Source: Ctenosaura bakeri (lineage: Eukaryota > Chordata > Lepidosauria > Squamata > Iguanidae). Taken from it: 64,000 bases of DNA. The stretch covers positions 930,001 to 994,000 of the forward strand of contig CAOLHI010000057.1 in NCBI GenBank assembly GCA_948474755.1. The letters run 5' to 3'. Below are positions 1-10,970 of the stretch, in pieces; positions within the stretch are counted from its first letter, which is position 1; every line of letters starts with the position of its first letter. The notes below the pieces were generated by a model. It made no database searches and was not told the DNA's origin. It saw nothing but the letters and a program-made list of their open reading frames with translations. The translations under genes were made by a program, and so were the position numbers.

Positions 1-521
1 AAGAGGTCACACCAGAAGAAGGCATACTACTATTTTCTCCAAGTATTCTGGAGCCTTCCATCCCAGCTGAAATTCAACCTGCACCAGTGGTTTTGGGGGG
101 CTTAGTAAAATTGTCTTGTAAAAGGATAGCAGTTTGGGGGAGCTCATTCTCAAGAGCAGTGCATGGTGGAGTTTGTTGTGTCCAGTATTTCAGAGAATAG
201 CGAGGCAATCTTATCATGTCAGACAGATGTAGCTTTCATGATTCCACGTTTGATGTCTGCTTTCATTATTTAAATCCTTTGCGATTTGGTTAGCAGCTGA
301 TTTTAGTGCCATTATTGTTGATTGTGTTCCATAGCCATTTTAGATTAATAAATATACTAAAGTCTATTTGTGCTTTTCCTTTTATGTTCTTTAATATTCT
401 TTAATATACTGTTATGCTATTATAACTTTTTGGAAGAATATATTAGTGTTTTTTTACATGCCAACATGTGACTGTGTAGAACACTATAGAGTAAAAGCAA
501 ATTAAAAATTTCTGATTTTTG
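1..521. other. Unclassified AT-rich sequence
   Basis: I see no convincing coding frame, RNA gene or repeat structure here. There is an AATAAA-type motif near 348, but no context that would make it functional. Confidence 0.4.
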
Positions 522-998
522 CAGTACATTTGTCCCTTCACATTCGCTAGTGATAGGGGTGCAAGACCCTCACAAAAGTGGAAAAATCACAAATATCAAA
601 ATGTATATGTGTCTTTAAGGGGGCTGAGGCATGGTGGGGAGAGCAGGCACCCAAACCAGGTCATTGAAAGGAAAGGGAAAGGGGGTGAATTGGCATGGTG
701 GCCCTATACTTTCTCTCTGTTGCCTGTCTCCTTTCTTGGGTGTTGGCAGGGGGCACTGGGAATGGGTTCTGGTTCTGAAAAATCAGACTGTGAGCCATCC
801 TTAGCTGGCCAGGTAGTGTCTGGTGGAGGATGAGGAGGACCAGAGGCAGGTTTTTAAAGGGCTGTGCAGCCTGATCAGAGCCACCAAGAGGGAGAATTCC
901 CCTGGAAAAGAAGCACCTGAGTTGGGGGGAGGGGTTGGAGAAATTCACAAATAATTAAATCTGTGAAAGTCAAACCTGCAAATGTGGAGGGTCAACTG
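522..998. mobile_element. Tigger/mariner-like non-autonomous DNA transposon
   Basis: The ends form a diverged terminal inverted repeat: the left end starts CAGTACATTTGTCCCTTCAC and the right end, read on the other strand, starts CAGTTGACCCTCCACATTTG. The right end is followed by TA at 999-1000, the target dinucleotide of Tc1/mariner elements; the left flank reads TG, a one-base decay. Between the ends there is no transposase frame; the 104-codon frame from 519 is a chance reading. The CAGT start and the ACCCTCCACATTTGC block resemble Tigger-type elements. Assignment by memory of the family, not by search. Confidence 0.5.
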
Positions 999-1000
999 TA

Positions 1001-2190
1001 GTTGAAGGAATAGAGAAATAAGAAAGGGGACAGATGTACACATGGGGGAAATGTGTATGCCTCAGTTGCACAGCTACAGAACAGCTTTTACTCTCATTCA
1101 GTCATTAAGCACCTGTTGGTGCAGAACATACTAAAAAGAGATATCATGAACAAATTGATGTAGCCCCATGCAAGCTGACCCCACAACTTAGCCTCAAGGA
1201 ACTCCTTTGGCCCAAATAATCTATAGGAAAAAGAGCCAGTCACATACCCACTACCAATAAACAGCATGCATAGGGATGGTAAGAGCTAATTCTCTGTATC
1301 TCTACTACAGCTCAGTTTCAGCAGTGATCTTTCTCATTTCTAAGGTCACTCTTCCCATAGTCAATTAGTTTGTAATGCTAATTTCACAATTGCTGTTTTG
1401 CTTATCCTGCTCCTTGCTTTTCCTTGCTTTGAACTGTTTACTAGTTCATCAACTTTCTTCTATAATCAGTGGTATGTTGTGCTATTTTTAAAAAAGTGCA
1501 AATAGAGCCAGATTAATATTTTGCAGGTATTATAGTATTATCATGATTATTATACCTCACAGTGCCCACAGAAACAAAGTCACAGCTGTCTGGTTAAAAT
1601 ATACATCAGACTGATATCAGATTGTATTAACATTACACAGCTTGGAGATCAAAGGTATTTTTTCTAGTCTTCATCTTTTCACTAGTAATCACAAATGTTC
1701 CTTGAAAATTGCTAATTTATTCCTTTTGGGAGAGGTAGGCTTCTTCTTAGTTCACCTTGGTACACTTTCAGCAAGGGAAAAACCCTCCTCCTCCGTCTCC
1801 CCATGAAAAGAAGTTCTTCAAAAGCCTTTGAATAAGTTTTGGTAAAATTCATCAGAGAATAATTCTGCTACTGTAGCTTTAATCTCTAAGGAGCTAAGTT
1901 CATGTTGATCATAGCTACACGATTTAGCTTTCTGCATGAGCAGAATGCTCCTATTGCATATTTTTCTAAGAAGGAATTTCAGAAGTATACTTGAAGGAGA
2001 TGAAATCAATAGCTTCAATATGTAGCAGAATTATCACTGGTTAAAACGTTACCATTTTTATTCCCGTAAAAGGCAGCAGGACAGCCTCTCTCTGAATATC
2101 AGCAAAAATGCAAATGGTTTCTCTATTTGAAAATAAAGATTTTTTTTTTACTCAGAATTTTTATACCTACATTACTTACATTATCTCATC
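1001..2190. other. No recognised feature
   Basis: AT-rich, unclassified. Short open frames only (the longest is 66 codons on the - strand at 1818-2018), which is expected by chance. Confidence 0.4.
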
Positions 2191-2244
2191 AAAAGAAAGA
2201 AAGAAAGAGAAAAAGAAAGAAAGGAGGAAAGAAAGAAAGAAAGG
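2191..2244. repeat. (GAAA)n microsatellite
   Basis: Imperfect tandem GAAA units, with some AAAG/GGAA interruptions, directly visible in the sequence. Confidence 0.9.
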
Positions 2245-3145
2245 GCTCAGTCAGACTGATATAAAATATGCAATGGGGTATGAAGGCCCTTTTATCCAGC
2301 CTAGTGCATAATAAAGACTAAGCTGATGCTTGCCCTTATCTGTGGAAGGTAATGGGAAAGAAAGCATGAGTCCAGTGAACATGTATGACATATGTTTAGT
2401 TAAGGATAGGTCTCTAGAGCTGTCCCTACATGACATGTTCCCTGAGATTGAAAAAGGAGGCTCTTTTAGAGGCTTAACTCTTACTTTAGAGTCCTTTGAC
2501 TTGGGGGTGGACTCTCTGGTTGGTTTTCTAGTAGTGGGCTGGCTAAAGAGCAACCTAACAATTGGATTTATCTTTGGGGCTCATGTGTTGACCCAGGGGA
2601 AGCTGGGGAGAAGGTCTTGGGAAGTTATCTTTTTCTGTATTAGGTTGCCCCCCTCCTTTTTGTCATCTCAGGAGATCATTCTAAATAGGGATAGCTTAAA
2701 TAAAGTGGCTCAGTTTCAATCCAAGCTCTTGTATGTGGTCTCATTATTTCATGGATTGATCAACAAACTGAACATGCCAACAATTTAAAAAGATGATGAA
2801 AAAAAGTGCATCCGCACAGTGAAATGAAATTTGCTTTAGCTGCATCAGCCACAACACAAATAAAAACATAGTATCCTAGTAAAGATAGAAATTACAGTTT
2901 TATAGTGTTCATAAGCTATTATGCTCTTGCACAATCGTATCTTTCAGGTCAACCAAAGTCTTAACATTGGCCATTTCCAGCCAGATATTGAAACTCGGAG
3001 ACAATCTGGCAGTGCCATGTAGCTGCTAATGCCACACAGTTTTCTTCTGGAAGCATTGTGAGCTCCTTGAAACAGTGTCCTCTGGAAAGAGCATAGGTGT
3101 TCATCTCTAAGGCCATTTTCATGCTAGACTGTTATAGTGGTCAAA
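2245..3145. other. Unclassified; open frame without identity
   Basis: A 152-codon frame runs on the + strand at 2330-2788, but its first codon is TTG and the translation resembles nothing I know. The opposite strand is open for 100 codons at 2251-2553. I treat both as chance or as a decayed repeat. Confidence 0.3.
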
Positions 3146-3218
3146 TGCCCCTCCCTAAACTGCAAACCCCAGAATTCCATATGATGTTGAAAGTGGAATA
3201 ATAGCGTGTAGAAATGCC
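3146..3218. mobile_element. Half of a short inverted-repeat element (GGCCATTTCTGC family)
   Basis: The stretch carries the family's right arm: CCCTCCCTAAACTGCAAACC, then ATGTTGAAAGTGGAATAATAG, ending in a decayed GAAATGCC. The same arm is seen at about 7965-8015, 10888-10967 and 12175-12230. The left arm is missing or too decayed to see. Confidence 0.6.
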
Positions 3219-3790
3219 GTAAGTGTGGAAATGCCCTAAGTCCTTTAATCTGTCATAGACATTAGCATCAACCCCCAGCACAAATGTAGTAATATCCATC
3301 AGTTCTCCAGTGACATGGGCTTGCAATATTCTTATATGCTAAAAATGAGGATTACCTTGTTACCACGGTTCTGACATGCCTGGTGATAGCACCAGACATC
3401 TCTTGATATCAAACTTATTTGGCGTCCATTTGACCTTTTCTGCTACCCTGCTCCACGTGTTTGCAAGGGCCACCGGACAAGCACATAAACAAGCACAGCC
3501 GGTAATGGTTGGACATTCCAATCCCCACTTAGGCAGGCAGATTAATGCCACTCTGTTGCTTCAGGGACCATTTCTTGCAGACACACCTTGCTTAAGCGTG
3601 ACTTTACACTAAGACGCACGGCCCTGAGCTGGCACCTTCTCAATGCTAAGCCATTTGCATGCTGGCTACACTATTGTTATCCAGCACTAAGCTAATCATG
3701 TAAAACTTGACCTTTTCCAATGCTTTTGTCCCGCTCCAAATTTCCTTTATTCTCAACGAGCATGGCATGGCCTGTAGGCATAATTCACCC

Positions 3791-3799
3791 TATAAAAAG
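3791..3799 (+). promoter_or_regulatory. TATA box of the LTR
   Basis: TATAAAAAG within the LTR-like sequence, about 250 bases upstream of its poly(A) signal. Confidence 0.5.
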
Positions 3800-4041
3800 T
3801 CCCTGATTCCGAGTCCACCTCGGAACACTCCAGACTGCTATCCCGTCTTGCTGTCAGTTTGTCCAGTAAGTCACCCCCTCAGTGAACTGCGCTGAGCTTT
3901 CTTCCCTGCAATCCTCCACTTTTCTCCAGGACTACAAGATAAGATGTCGTATCACCTATTTTCCCCGAAAACTCTCATCTCTAATTTCTAATTTATAGTT
4001 AGCTGTGTGCTTGTGGTGTCTTTTTCTGTTGTTTGGCCTTT

Positions 4042-4047
4042 AATAAA
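4042..4047 (+). promoter_or_regulatory. Poly(A) signal of the LTR
   Basis: AATAAA downstream of the TATA box and followed by a T-rich stretch, as in the R region of an LTR. Confidence 0.5.
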
Positions 4048-4204
4048 ACTATTATTTTTACTATTTTAAAAACTGTCTGGCTGCTCTTCTGACCTGACGC
4101 TGTATACATAGGGTTGCAAGATCCCTGCTAAGTTACCCTGCCTCTCGCTAGCTTAAGAGAGTGCTCGAGTTAATTTCCCCATCTTGTGTTTTTGTTTGGT
4201 TATT

Positions 4205-4222
4205 TGGGCGCCCCTCCCGGGA
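4205..4222 (+). other. Primer-binding-site-like sequence
   Basis: TGGGCGCCCCTCCCGGGA directly follows the presumed U5 end. It resembles the proline-tRNA type of primer site (TGGGGGCTCGTCCGGGA) with several differences, so the tRNA assignment is uncertain. Confidence 0.35.
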
Positions 4223-5189
4223 CCCCCACAATACAGGGTAACAACCTTGTTTTGCATATCCAGCTGCTTGGAATTCAGCCACAAGTTGTCAGCATTTCCC
4301 TGGGCCAAAATACACCATCCACTTCTTTCAACCCTCAAAGCAGCAGCAAGCTGAAGTACCCATTGAAATGAAGCTGCATCAACAGCTGCTTCTCCCTGGG
4401 TTTCTGTAGCTGAAACTTGGAACTTGGTCTCAAAAACTGAAATGTTCATGGAAAAGTCAGAAATATTCTGCACAGGATGGAAATCCATTACAAACAAGTA
4501 AAATGAGATGTGAGTGGTGTACTCAGTTGCATTAGCAACATATCTTTTGTCAGCACGAAAACCAATATATCCTATTCTCTGCAGACACTTTACCTTCCAA
4601 ACATTTTTTGCCTTTTCTACAAACAAACTTGAAGGACTACATAGTTCTTTGTGGAGGTATTCATATACTTCTGCAGTAACTATTCCATTGCTTTTTATGT
4701 TGTTATGACCTTGAACTGAAATGGATTCAATTAGAATTGTTACCACTTGATTTACACAATATATTTGACACTTTGAAAGTACAAAAAAATTGTTTTGTGG
4801 CCCAATAATGACATATATTCATAGATTTGAGCTCAAAAATGTTACTTTTTTAGACTACAACTTTCAGAACAACAAGCCAGCACAGCAATGTCTGCTGATC
4901 ATGTTGTCTAGCAGATTGTGGGGCTTATAGTAATAAATATATAAATAAATAAATTAACATTTCCAAGTTCTGCCATAGATATATAAAAATTTTAGGAACT
5001 TTTTAAACTTCGAAAACAGTTTTAGGAATTTAGAGCCTTTGTAACATAAAGAACTGCATTACAAATTTTGAGAAACAGTGATGTCTGAAGAATTATTGTT
5101 TTCCAATCTACATTTTAGTACAAGAAATGTGGCCCATGTCAGTTTCTATTAGTATTCACAGTGAACAAATTCCTCAGGCAATCTTATGG
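4223..5189. other. Unclassified; 197-codon antisense open frame of unknown origin
   Basis: On the - strand the frame is open from 4746 to 4153. It starts with GTG, not ATG, and its last 25 or so codons are antisense to the LTR. The rest of the translation has a normal-looking composition, but I recognise no family. It could be a decayed exon or retrocopy, or chance. After 4750 nothing is recognised apart from short ATAA runs. Confidence 0.3.
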
Positions 5190-5382
5190 TGGTGGTATGT
5201 TCCTCCAAGTAATTTCCAACTTATGGTGACCATAAAGTGAAATTATCATGGGGTTTTCTGGGGGCTGAGAATGTATGATACACCCAAGACCACTTCATAG
5301 GTTTCCATGGCTGAGTAGGGAACTGAACTGTGGTCTCCAGGGTCATGGTCCAATGCTCAGACCACTATAACACTCTTGTACC
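5190..5382 (-). mobile_element. tRNA-headed SINE with BovB-like tail (copy A)
   Basis: On the - strand the sequence reads as a tRNA-like head, including a decayed B box around 5316-5327, followed by the CATGGAAACC and CCAAGA...CAC blocks and a tail related to GTCACCATAAGTTGGAAA. Three further copies (7732-8312, 20648-20822, 43586-43780) share this order. This matches the squamate tRNA-SINE type whose 3' end comes from a BovB-type LINE. Diverged, so old. Confidence 0.6.
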
Positions 5383-5612
5383 TCCCCAGAATTTTTTGTT
5401 TGTTTGTTTGTTTCTCATGTATGCTGAACAACTTGCCTCTCTTAAGTATAGTTAGAATGAATATCTTTCATTCTTCTGGTGTCCTCACTGCTAAACTATA
5501 CTTTACAGTCCATACACCTTTCCCCCATCAAGATCTCCCTTAGGTTGCAATCATAAACAATTATTAGACAAGATGACTAGTAACTAAGGATGGTAAAACC
5601 CATAACTAAGAA

Positions 5613-6075
5613 GGCCATTTCCACATTAGCATTTTAAAATAGTGCAGAGCGACCTGCAACGGAGATCTTCTGCACCATAGTGTGGACTACTTTTTGTAGT
5701 TCCACACCTCAATCCACGGAGGAGCAACCAGAGCTGGTCATGCAGTGTGATTTTTAAAAACCTCTTTTCAGAGGTTTTTAAAAACCAGGGAGTGTGCAAC
5801 CCCGTGCCACTCCGTCACCCAGCTCAGAAGCAGATTTGCAGACGTGTGCAAGTTCATGCCTGCAGATCTGCAGGGGGCAGGCTTCCAGCTGGTGAGCTTC
5901 TCCGGTTGGTGGAGAGCCTCCACCAACCAGAAGCTGCCATTTGGGATGCCGGAGGACGTGAAGCAGCGAGCTTGCGCTGCTCCACATGGCGACGGACTTG
6001 CCTGGCTGCCGGTAAGCTCCATTTTGGGGTGTTTTGGCCATTTCCCCCCCCACACACACACATGTGGAAAGGGCC
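5613..6075. mobile_element. Non-autonomous inverted-repeat DNA transposon (GGCC[A/C]TTTCCACA family)
   Basis: Left end GGCCATTTCCACAT; right end, reversed, GGCCCTTTCCACATG. Flanks are GAA (5610-5612) and TAA (6076-6078), one mismatch from a 3-bp TSD. The interior is GC-rich and contains a block of about 150 bases (around the CCACCAACCAGAAGC region) found in opposite orientation in the 6948-7423 element, so the two belong to one family. Overlapping open frames on both strands (93-119 codons) are a by-product of the GC-rich interior. Confidence 0.65.
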
Positions 6076-6944
6076 TAAGGAGGAGCTCTTCTGCTTACCA
6101 TCTTAACTTTTCTCATATAGAGGGTTTTTGTAATCATGGGGGCATTCAATTACCTGATTTCTTTATTAGCATGCTGAAATGATGTGTCTCCGGGAGTCAG
6201 TACCTTCTGATTTTTTTTTTTCCTAATTGCATTGTAGATGACTTTCATGAGAGCCATGATATTTGAAAAGCTTACTGGCTTTAAGCCTTGAGAAGGGATT
6301 CAGAGAGATTTTCCTGTATTTCCTATGGGAAATACCCTCTCTTTTTCCATGTTTTGTAACACTCCATGCTGTGACAAGGATATATCTGCCACACTTGATT
6401 TGCACATTCAAATCACAACTACGTTTCCTAAACGGTGAACAAAACATCACAGCAAGAACATCTGGTTTCCTAACTCCATCTGAAAATAAATAAATAAATT
6501 TAAAAGTCTTCACCACTACTCTCTCACCCAGCAGATGTATAATCTCTTCCCCAACCCATCTGACAAGTAAGCTGTCTGACAGCAAAGCTCTTTAAAGTTC
6601 AAACCATATTGCATGGCAGATGCTCTGATACTATTAATTCAAGGACTCTAACCTGTCTCTCTATTGTCATCCGCTTCCCTTGAGGCAAATTACGACCATT
6701 TCCATCTTTATAGTAATCACATTAGGGTAAATTAATCCTAAAGATGCCTTAATATCACCTCTGATTTTCTCTTTTTCCCTCCTTTCTTTCAAAGTTATTA
6801 CTTTCAGACTCTTCCCCTGAAGTTTAGTACCTTCTTTCTATTTTCACATTTGCTAGAAAGTGATCTCTTGATGTTTCCTTTCTTTTTGCATCTGCTTTTG
6901 TTTTCTGATAGGTCGTATCATGACAACATCTTATAGAAAACCAT
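6076..6944. other. No recognised feature
   Basis: AT-rich sequence. A 120-codon frame on the - strand at 6223-6585 has no recognisable identity. A short AAAT run lies at 6484-6502. Confidence 0.35.
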
Positions 6945-6947
6945 TCT

Positions 6948-7423
6948 GGCCCTTTCCACACGTGGGCGGAGAAACGGGGTAAGCCACGCTGAAATGGAGC
7001 TTACCTCAGTCTGTCGCCACGTGGAGCAGTGCGTTTCATTGCTCCACACTCGTCGGCATCCCGCAGCGTCCGGCAGCACCCAAAACGGTGGCTTATGACT
7101 GGCAGAGGCTCTCCACCAACCGCAGAACCTTGCCAGCTGGAAATCCTGCCCCCGGCAGGTCTGCAGGCATGCCCTTGCGCACGCCTGCAAATCCACACTG
7201 GGCGCTGTGACACGGCTGCACAGGGCTGCACGCCCCACGCCTTTTAAAAACCACATTAAAAAGTGGTTTTAAAAAGCATGCAGCACCGCCACTTCCAGGC
7301 GTCCTAGCGTGGATTGGGGTGTGGAATTACTCTAAAGTAATCCACCCCAATCCACTTTACCGTGTAGACGACCTCCCACGGAGGTCACACTACCATGTGT
7401 TATTTCCCCGTGTGGAAAGGGCC
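6948..7423. mobile_element. Non-autonomous inverted-repeat DNA transposon with TCT TSD
   Basis: The ends are a perfect inverted repeat: GGCCCTTTCCACACG on the left and CGTGTGGAAAGGGCC on the right. The element is flanked by TCT at 6945-6947 and 7424-7426, a perfect 3-bp TSD. It shares interior sequence, inverted, with the 5613-6075 element. No transposase frame. A 3-bp TSD and GGCC-type ends fit PIF/Harbinger-like elements best, though the classical TWA target is not seen here. Confidence 0.75.
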
Positions 7424-7426
7424 TCT

Positions 7427-7645
7427 GTCTGTTTTTAACCCTAGTCAAGTTACCTTTGTCAAGAAGCACATTCTTTGGGTCTTTTGTAGGCTTCTGTGTA
7501 CTAAGAAATACTAGGTAGGATCTCACCTATATTTCCCTTGTTTCCATTCAGATCCTGAGTTCTGTTTATGTGGAGGTAACAGTGCCAGGCATGAACAAGA
7601 GTGTGTATTAGCAGGTATAGGGAAATCGCAAAATTTGCAATACTA
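7427..7645. other. No recognised feature
   Basis: Short unclassified spacer between the inverted-repeat element and a GGAA microsatellite. Confidence 0.4.
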
Positions 7646-7673
7646 CAGGAAGGAAGGAAGAAAGGAAGGAAGG
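7646..7673. repeat. (GGAA)n microsatellite
   Basis: Tandem GGAA units with one GAAA interruption. Confidence 0.9.
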
Positions 7674-7858
7674 TCTAAGAATACTGAGTGGGGGCGTTCA
7701 TCACTACTTTTATTTTACATGTAAGCATATCTGTTGTTGTGTGCCTTAAAGTTGTTTGTGACTTGTGGTGGTCCTGAGGCAAACCAATTACAGAGTTTTC
7801 TTGGCAGGATTTGTTCATTGGAGTTTGCAATTGCTTTTCTCTGAGACTGAGAGAGTAT

Positions 7859-8202
7859 GGCCATTTCTGCACCACACTCTCATAGTGCACTTATTCCACT
7901 TTCAACATCCTGTGGAATTCTGGGGTTTGTAGTTTACTAAGGCCAAAAGCTGAGAATTAAAAATGCCCCTCCCTAAACTGAAAACCCCAGGATTCCATAA
8001 AATGTTGACAGTGGAATAATCGTGCTGTAACTGCACGGCACTCTTTTAGCGCAATGATTCCACTTTCAACCTCCTATGGAATCCTGGGGTTTGCAGTTCT
8101 GGGAGGGGCCAGCTGGCCCCTCCCAGAACTACAAACCCTAGGATTCCATAGGAGGTTGAAAGTGGAATCATTGCGCTATAAGAGTGTCGTGTGGAAATGT
8201 TC
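7859..8202. mobile_element. Composite inverted-repeat element inserted in a SINE, TAT TSD
   Basis: Left end GGCCATTTCTGCAC; right end, reversed, GAACATTTCCACAC, so the right terminus has decayed. Perfect 3-bp TSD TAT at 7856-7858 and 8203-8205, confirmed by the continuity of the host SINE. The left half resembles the 202-bp elements elsewhere; the right half (8035-8190) is a long palindrome built from the same TTCCACTTTCAAC...GGAAT module. This suggests either a foldback rearrangement or one copy inserted into another. Confidence 0.75.
8035..8190. repeat. 156-bp near-perfect palindrome
   Basis: Two 78-base arms meet without a spacer between 8112 and 8113 (centre GGGGCCAGCTGGCCCC). Reading outward I count about five mismatches and no gaps. 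The RNA or single strand would form one long hairpin. Confidence 0.85.
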
Positions 8203-8312
8203 TATGACTTTCCAAGATCACCATATGGGTTTCCATAGTTGAGTCAGGATTCAAACTGTAGTCAACCAAATTCCTAGTCCAACACTCAAACCATTACACT
8301 GTGTTGGCTGTC

Positions 8313-9580
8313 AGGTAATCACATAGTTTATTCAATCAAAACAAGCTTCTTGTGATTCATCTTGTCAGAGAGGGGCATGTGACTGGAAACTGTGTGAATA
8401 GTACATAAAGGGCAGAATTCTGTTGGGGGCATACATTGATATAATGTGATGCTACATGGGTGTATATTTCTTTATGGAGAGGGTAGAAGGAGTTTTCACT
8501 GCCTTCATGTAGTGGGAAGAGGAGGGTCTTGGAACAGTGACTGGTTGTAGTTTTGTACCTAGGTGATGAGAGAAGACAGGAATATTTCTTCACGTTGCTG
8601 CACTGCAAGAAAGCAACTCAGAGGAGGGTGCTAGTGGACTGCTATGCTAGGATCCAGTTCAAGATCTGTTATAAGCTGCAGTTAGAGATAGGAAACTTTT
8701 ATGCTTCGTTTTACCATTAATAGGCTTAGAAAAACTCATTCAATTGAATTTTTGTTAGAAGGAAGAATAATAACGATTCAGATTATGTTAAATTGCCACT
8801 GAAATTTCAGTTAAATGTCTGAACTGAAGGTTTTACCAGAATCAAGGTGAAAAATACCATTCATGATTTTAGACCCTTGCCCTTGTTTTGAGTTTTGGAA
8901 AGAAGGAAATGATGGCATTGATTTTTGAAAAAAACATTTCTCATCCACCCCACTAAAAACCTTCTCATGCTTTTTCTTTCTCTCTCCATTATAATCAAAT
9001 CTCCTTACCTTCCTCTTTTTGTCCCTCACATTTTTTGTTTCTCACATGGATATCAGTAATTGTCCCAAGGTTAAGAACTTCAAAATTCAGTTTCCTGGTA
9101 TAGATGAAGAATGTCTATGTTGAGTGCAGAGCAAATGATAGGAGGAAAATGTAGATGCAAAGAAGACAACTTCTGGCCTTACTCCTTGCTGGTTTTCAAA
9201 AATTCAAAAGAACTAGGTTATGGATATGAAACAGTTGGGGATATAAATTTTGTTAGTTGTTTAGCATTGTCTCTCAATAAATTTAGTAGACGAAGAATGG
9301 AATTATGTGTTACAAAATAAACTTAATAAAATTGCCCCTCCATGTTAGAAAACGTTCAGCTTAATTCATAACTTCCTTGATTTTAACTAATTAATCCTAT
9401 CTCTGCTGTTAGTGGTGTGGAAATCAAACATACTCCAACTTGGATGTTTTTTGAATGTATCAGGTGTCCTCATCCTTTCTGTCAGCTACGGAGTGCTCTT
9501 TCCAGATTTTGGTTTCATGCTAGCAATGGGAGTTCCTTCATTTGTTCCAGTTCTATTGGACTGGACTAATAAAAATGGCC
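8313..9580. other. No recognised feature
   Basis: AT-rich, unclassified. Several open frames of 60-83 codons on either strand are unremarkable. Confidence 0.4.
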
Positions 9581-9640
9581 CCTTCCTTCCTTCCTTCCTT
9601 CCTTCCTTCCTTCCTTCCTTCCTTCCTTCCTTCCTTCCCT
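9581..9640. repeat. (CCTT)n microsatellite
   Basis: About 14 perfect tandem CCTT units. Confidence 0.95.
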
Positions 9641-10762
9641 TTCTTTAATTCTAGCATTGAAATACAGCAGTAAACAAAAAGTGAAATGGTATGGTCTAAA
9701 ACTTGTAAGTGATACATTCACACTTATGTCATTATTTTCCTTGATCTTTAGTGTGCTGTAGAGCAGATAAGAGGCAGTTGCTGCTACTCTATCATCTCCC
9801 TCCTTGCCTTGTTTTATGGCTATTTAATAGCTATATAAGTGGCTACACAAGGCTTAGCATCTGTGAAGGATGGGGGAGGCGTATGTGGAATGGTTATATG
9901 AAGGAAACAATGACATCAATTAGATTCATTTGTTGTCTAAATACAACATCATCTAGAAACTGTCTCCTTTATCTAGCCCTTTCATTACTCAGATTTTTTT
10001 TTCCGTCAAGAAGAGTTCTCAGACTTTTTAACCAGACTTTGTTACTGAGTCCCTCTAAAATTTTCCATTACAGAGCTATGTGCCCCTGTTTTGGGGCCAT
10101 AAAGAGGGCAATTGTGTCTTTGTGTAGCAATAGTCCACTTTCAGCTGGGAGTAGTGATAAAAGAAACACAGTCCTTCAGCGTCTTATATTTTGTCCTGTT
10201 GTTCCTGTAACGGTGTCCACTACTTGTCCTGCCAAATCAAACGCTTTATGGCATTCTAGTCATCTATGTAGTATGGTGCCTTTCCAGGGCATGGATAACA
10301 ATTGTTTAGCTAATTTGGACCACACGATGGGACAAAAGTCCCATTTACTGGCACTAATTTGAACCTAAAAACTAGACTTGGAACAACTAAATCCTAACTG
10401 AAGTTCTGTTTCCCAGCCACCTTTTAAAAACGAATCTTGTTATAGAGTTCTTTTAATAATCAATTATATATCTGTGAAACCTGGCTTTTGGAATTGTTAG
10501 AGGAAGTAATGCTGATATTTTTTTCAAATCAGTAAGGGATCTCATCATTCTTCCTTTTGCTCTAATTCTTTAGTGAACAAGAGGATTTTTGCCTTTTGGA
10601 TCCATCAAAGGTTCATTTGTGGCAACTAAGCTTCTAACTGCTGTAGTAAAGATCTACCCCATTAGAAACTGAATATAAAAATTCAGACTGAATATATGCT
10701 TGAATTTCCATTTTTTATTGGTTAATTTTGCCTTTAGAAACACAGGTGCAGGAAGAATGGAC
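9641..10762. other. Unclassified; includes a 203-codon open frame of unknown meaning
   Basis: The + strand is open from 9751 to 10362. The frame starts with GTG just after a T-rich tract ending in AG, so it could mimic an exon start. However, the translation resembles no family I know, and the opposite strand is also partly open. I do not call a gene. Confidence 0.25.
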
Positions 10763-10765
10763 AAA

Positions 10766-10967
10766 AGCCATTTCTGCACTGCTCTGTTATAGTGCTATTA
10801 TTCCACTTTCAACATTCTGTGCAATTCTGGGGTTTGTAGTTTCCTGAGGCCAAAGAGCTCTCTGGATGAGAATTCTAACGGCTCCTCCCTAAACTGCAAA
10901 CCTCAGGATTCCATCAGATGTTGAAAGTGGAATAATAGCACTACAACAGTCTAGGGCAGAAATGGCC
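10766..10967. mobile_element. 202-bp inverted-repeat MITE with AAA TSD
   Basis: Left end AGCCATTTCTGCAC, right end (reversed) GGCCATTTCTGCCC, with long inverted arms carrying TATTCCACTTTCAAC and CTGGGGTTTGTAGTTT. Flanked by AAA at 10763-10765 and 10968-10970. This is the clearest single copy of the family in the window and can be used to define it. Confidence 0.75.
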
Positions 10968-10970
10968 AAA

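Larger units (their letters stand above)
3358..4204 (+). mobile_element. Probable retroviral-type LTR (solo or truncated provirus)
   Basis: The stretch has the order of signals expected of an LTR read on the + strand: a TATA box (TATAAAAAG at 3791), a poly(A) signal (AATAAA at 4042) about 250 bases later, and a T-rich U5 end followed at 4205 by a GC-rich sequence that looks like a primer-binding site. The left edge is a guess: a TG at 3358 starts a plausible U3. No gag frame follows, so it is a solo LTR or a truncated provirus. The spacing of TATA, poly(A) signal and primer site fits gamma-like endogenous retroviruses, which I infer only from that layout. Confidence 0.5.
7732..8312 (-). mobile_element. 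tRNA-headed SINE (copy B), split by an inverted-repeat element
   Basis: The BovB-like tail half is at 7732-7858 and the tRNA-like head at 8203-8312, both read on the - strand. The interval 7859-8202 is a later insertion. With the insertion and one TAT removed, the SINE reads continuously across GAGAGTATGACTT, as in the other copies. The tail reads GGCACACAACAACAG on the - strand. Confidence 0.7.

Noticed and set aside
3791..4047. Possible host gene promoter and terminator
   Set aside because: TATA box and poly(A) signal lie about 250 bases apart within one LTR-like unit, without any coding frame between them.
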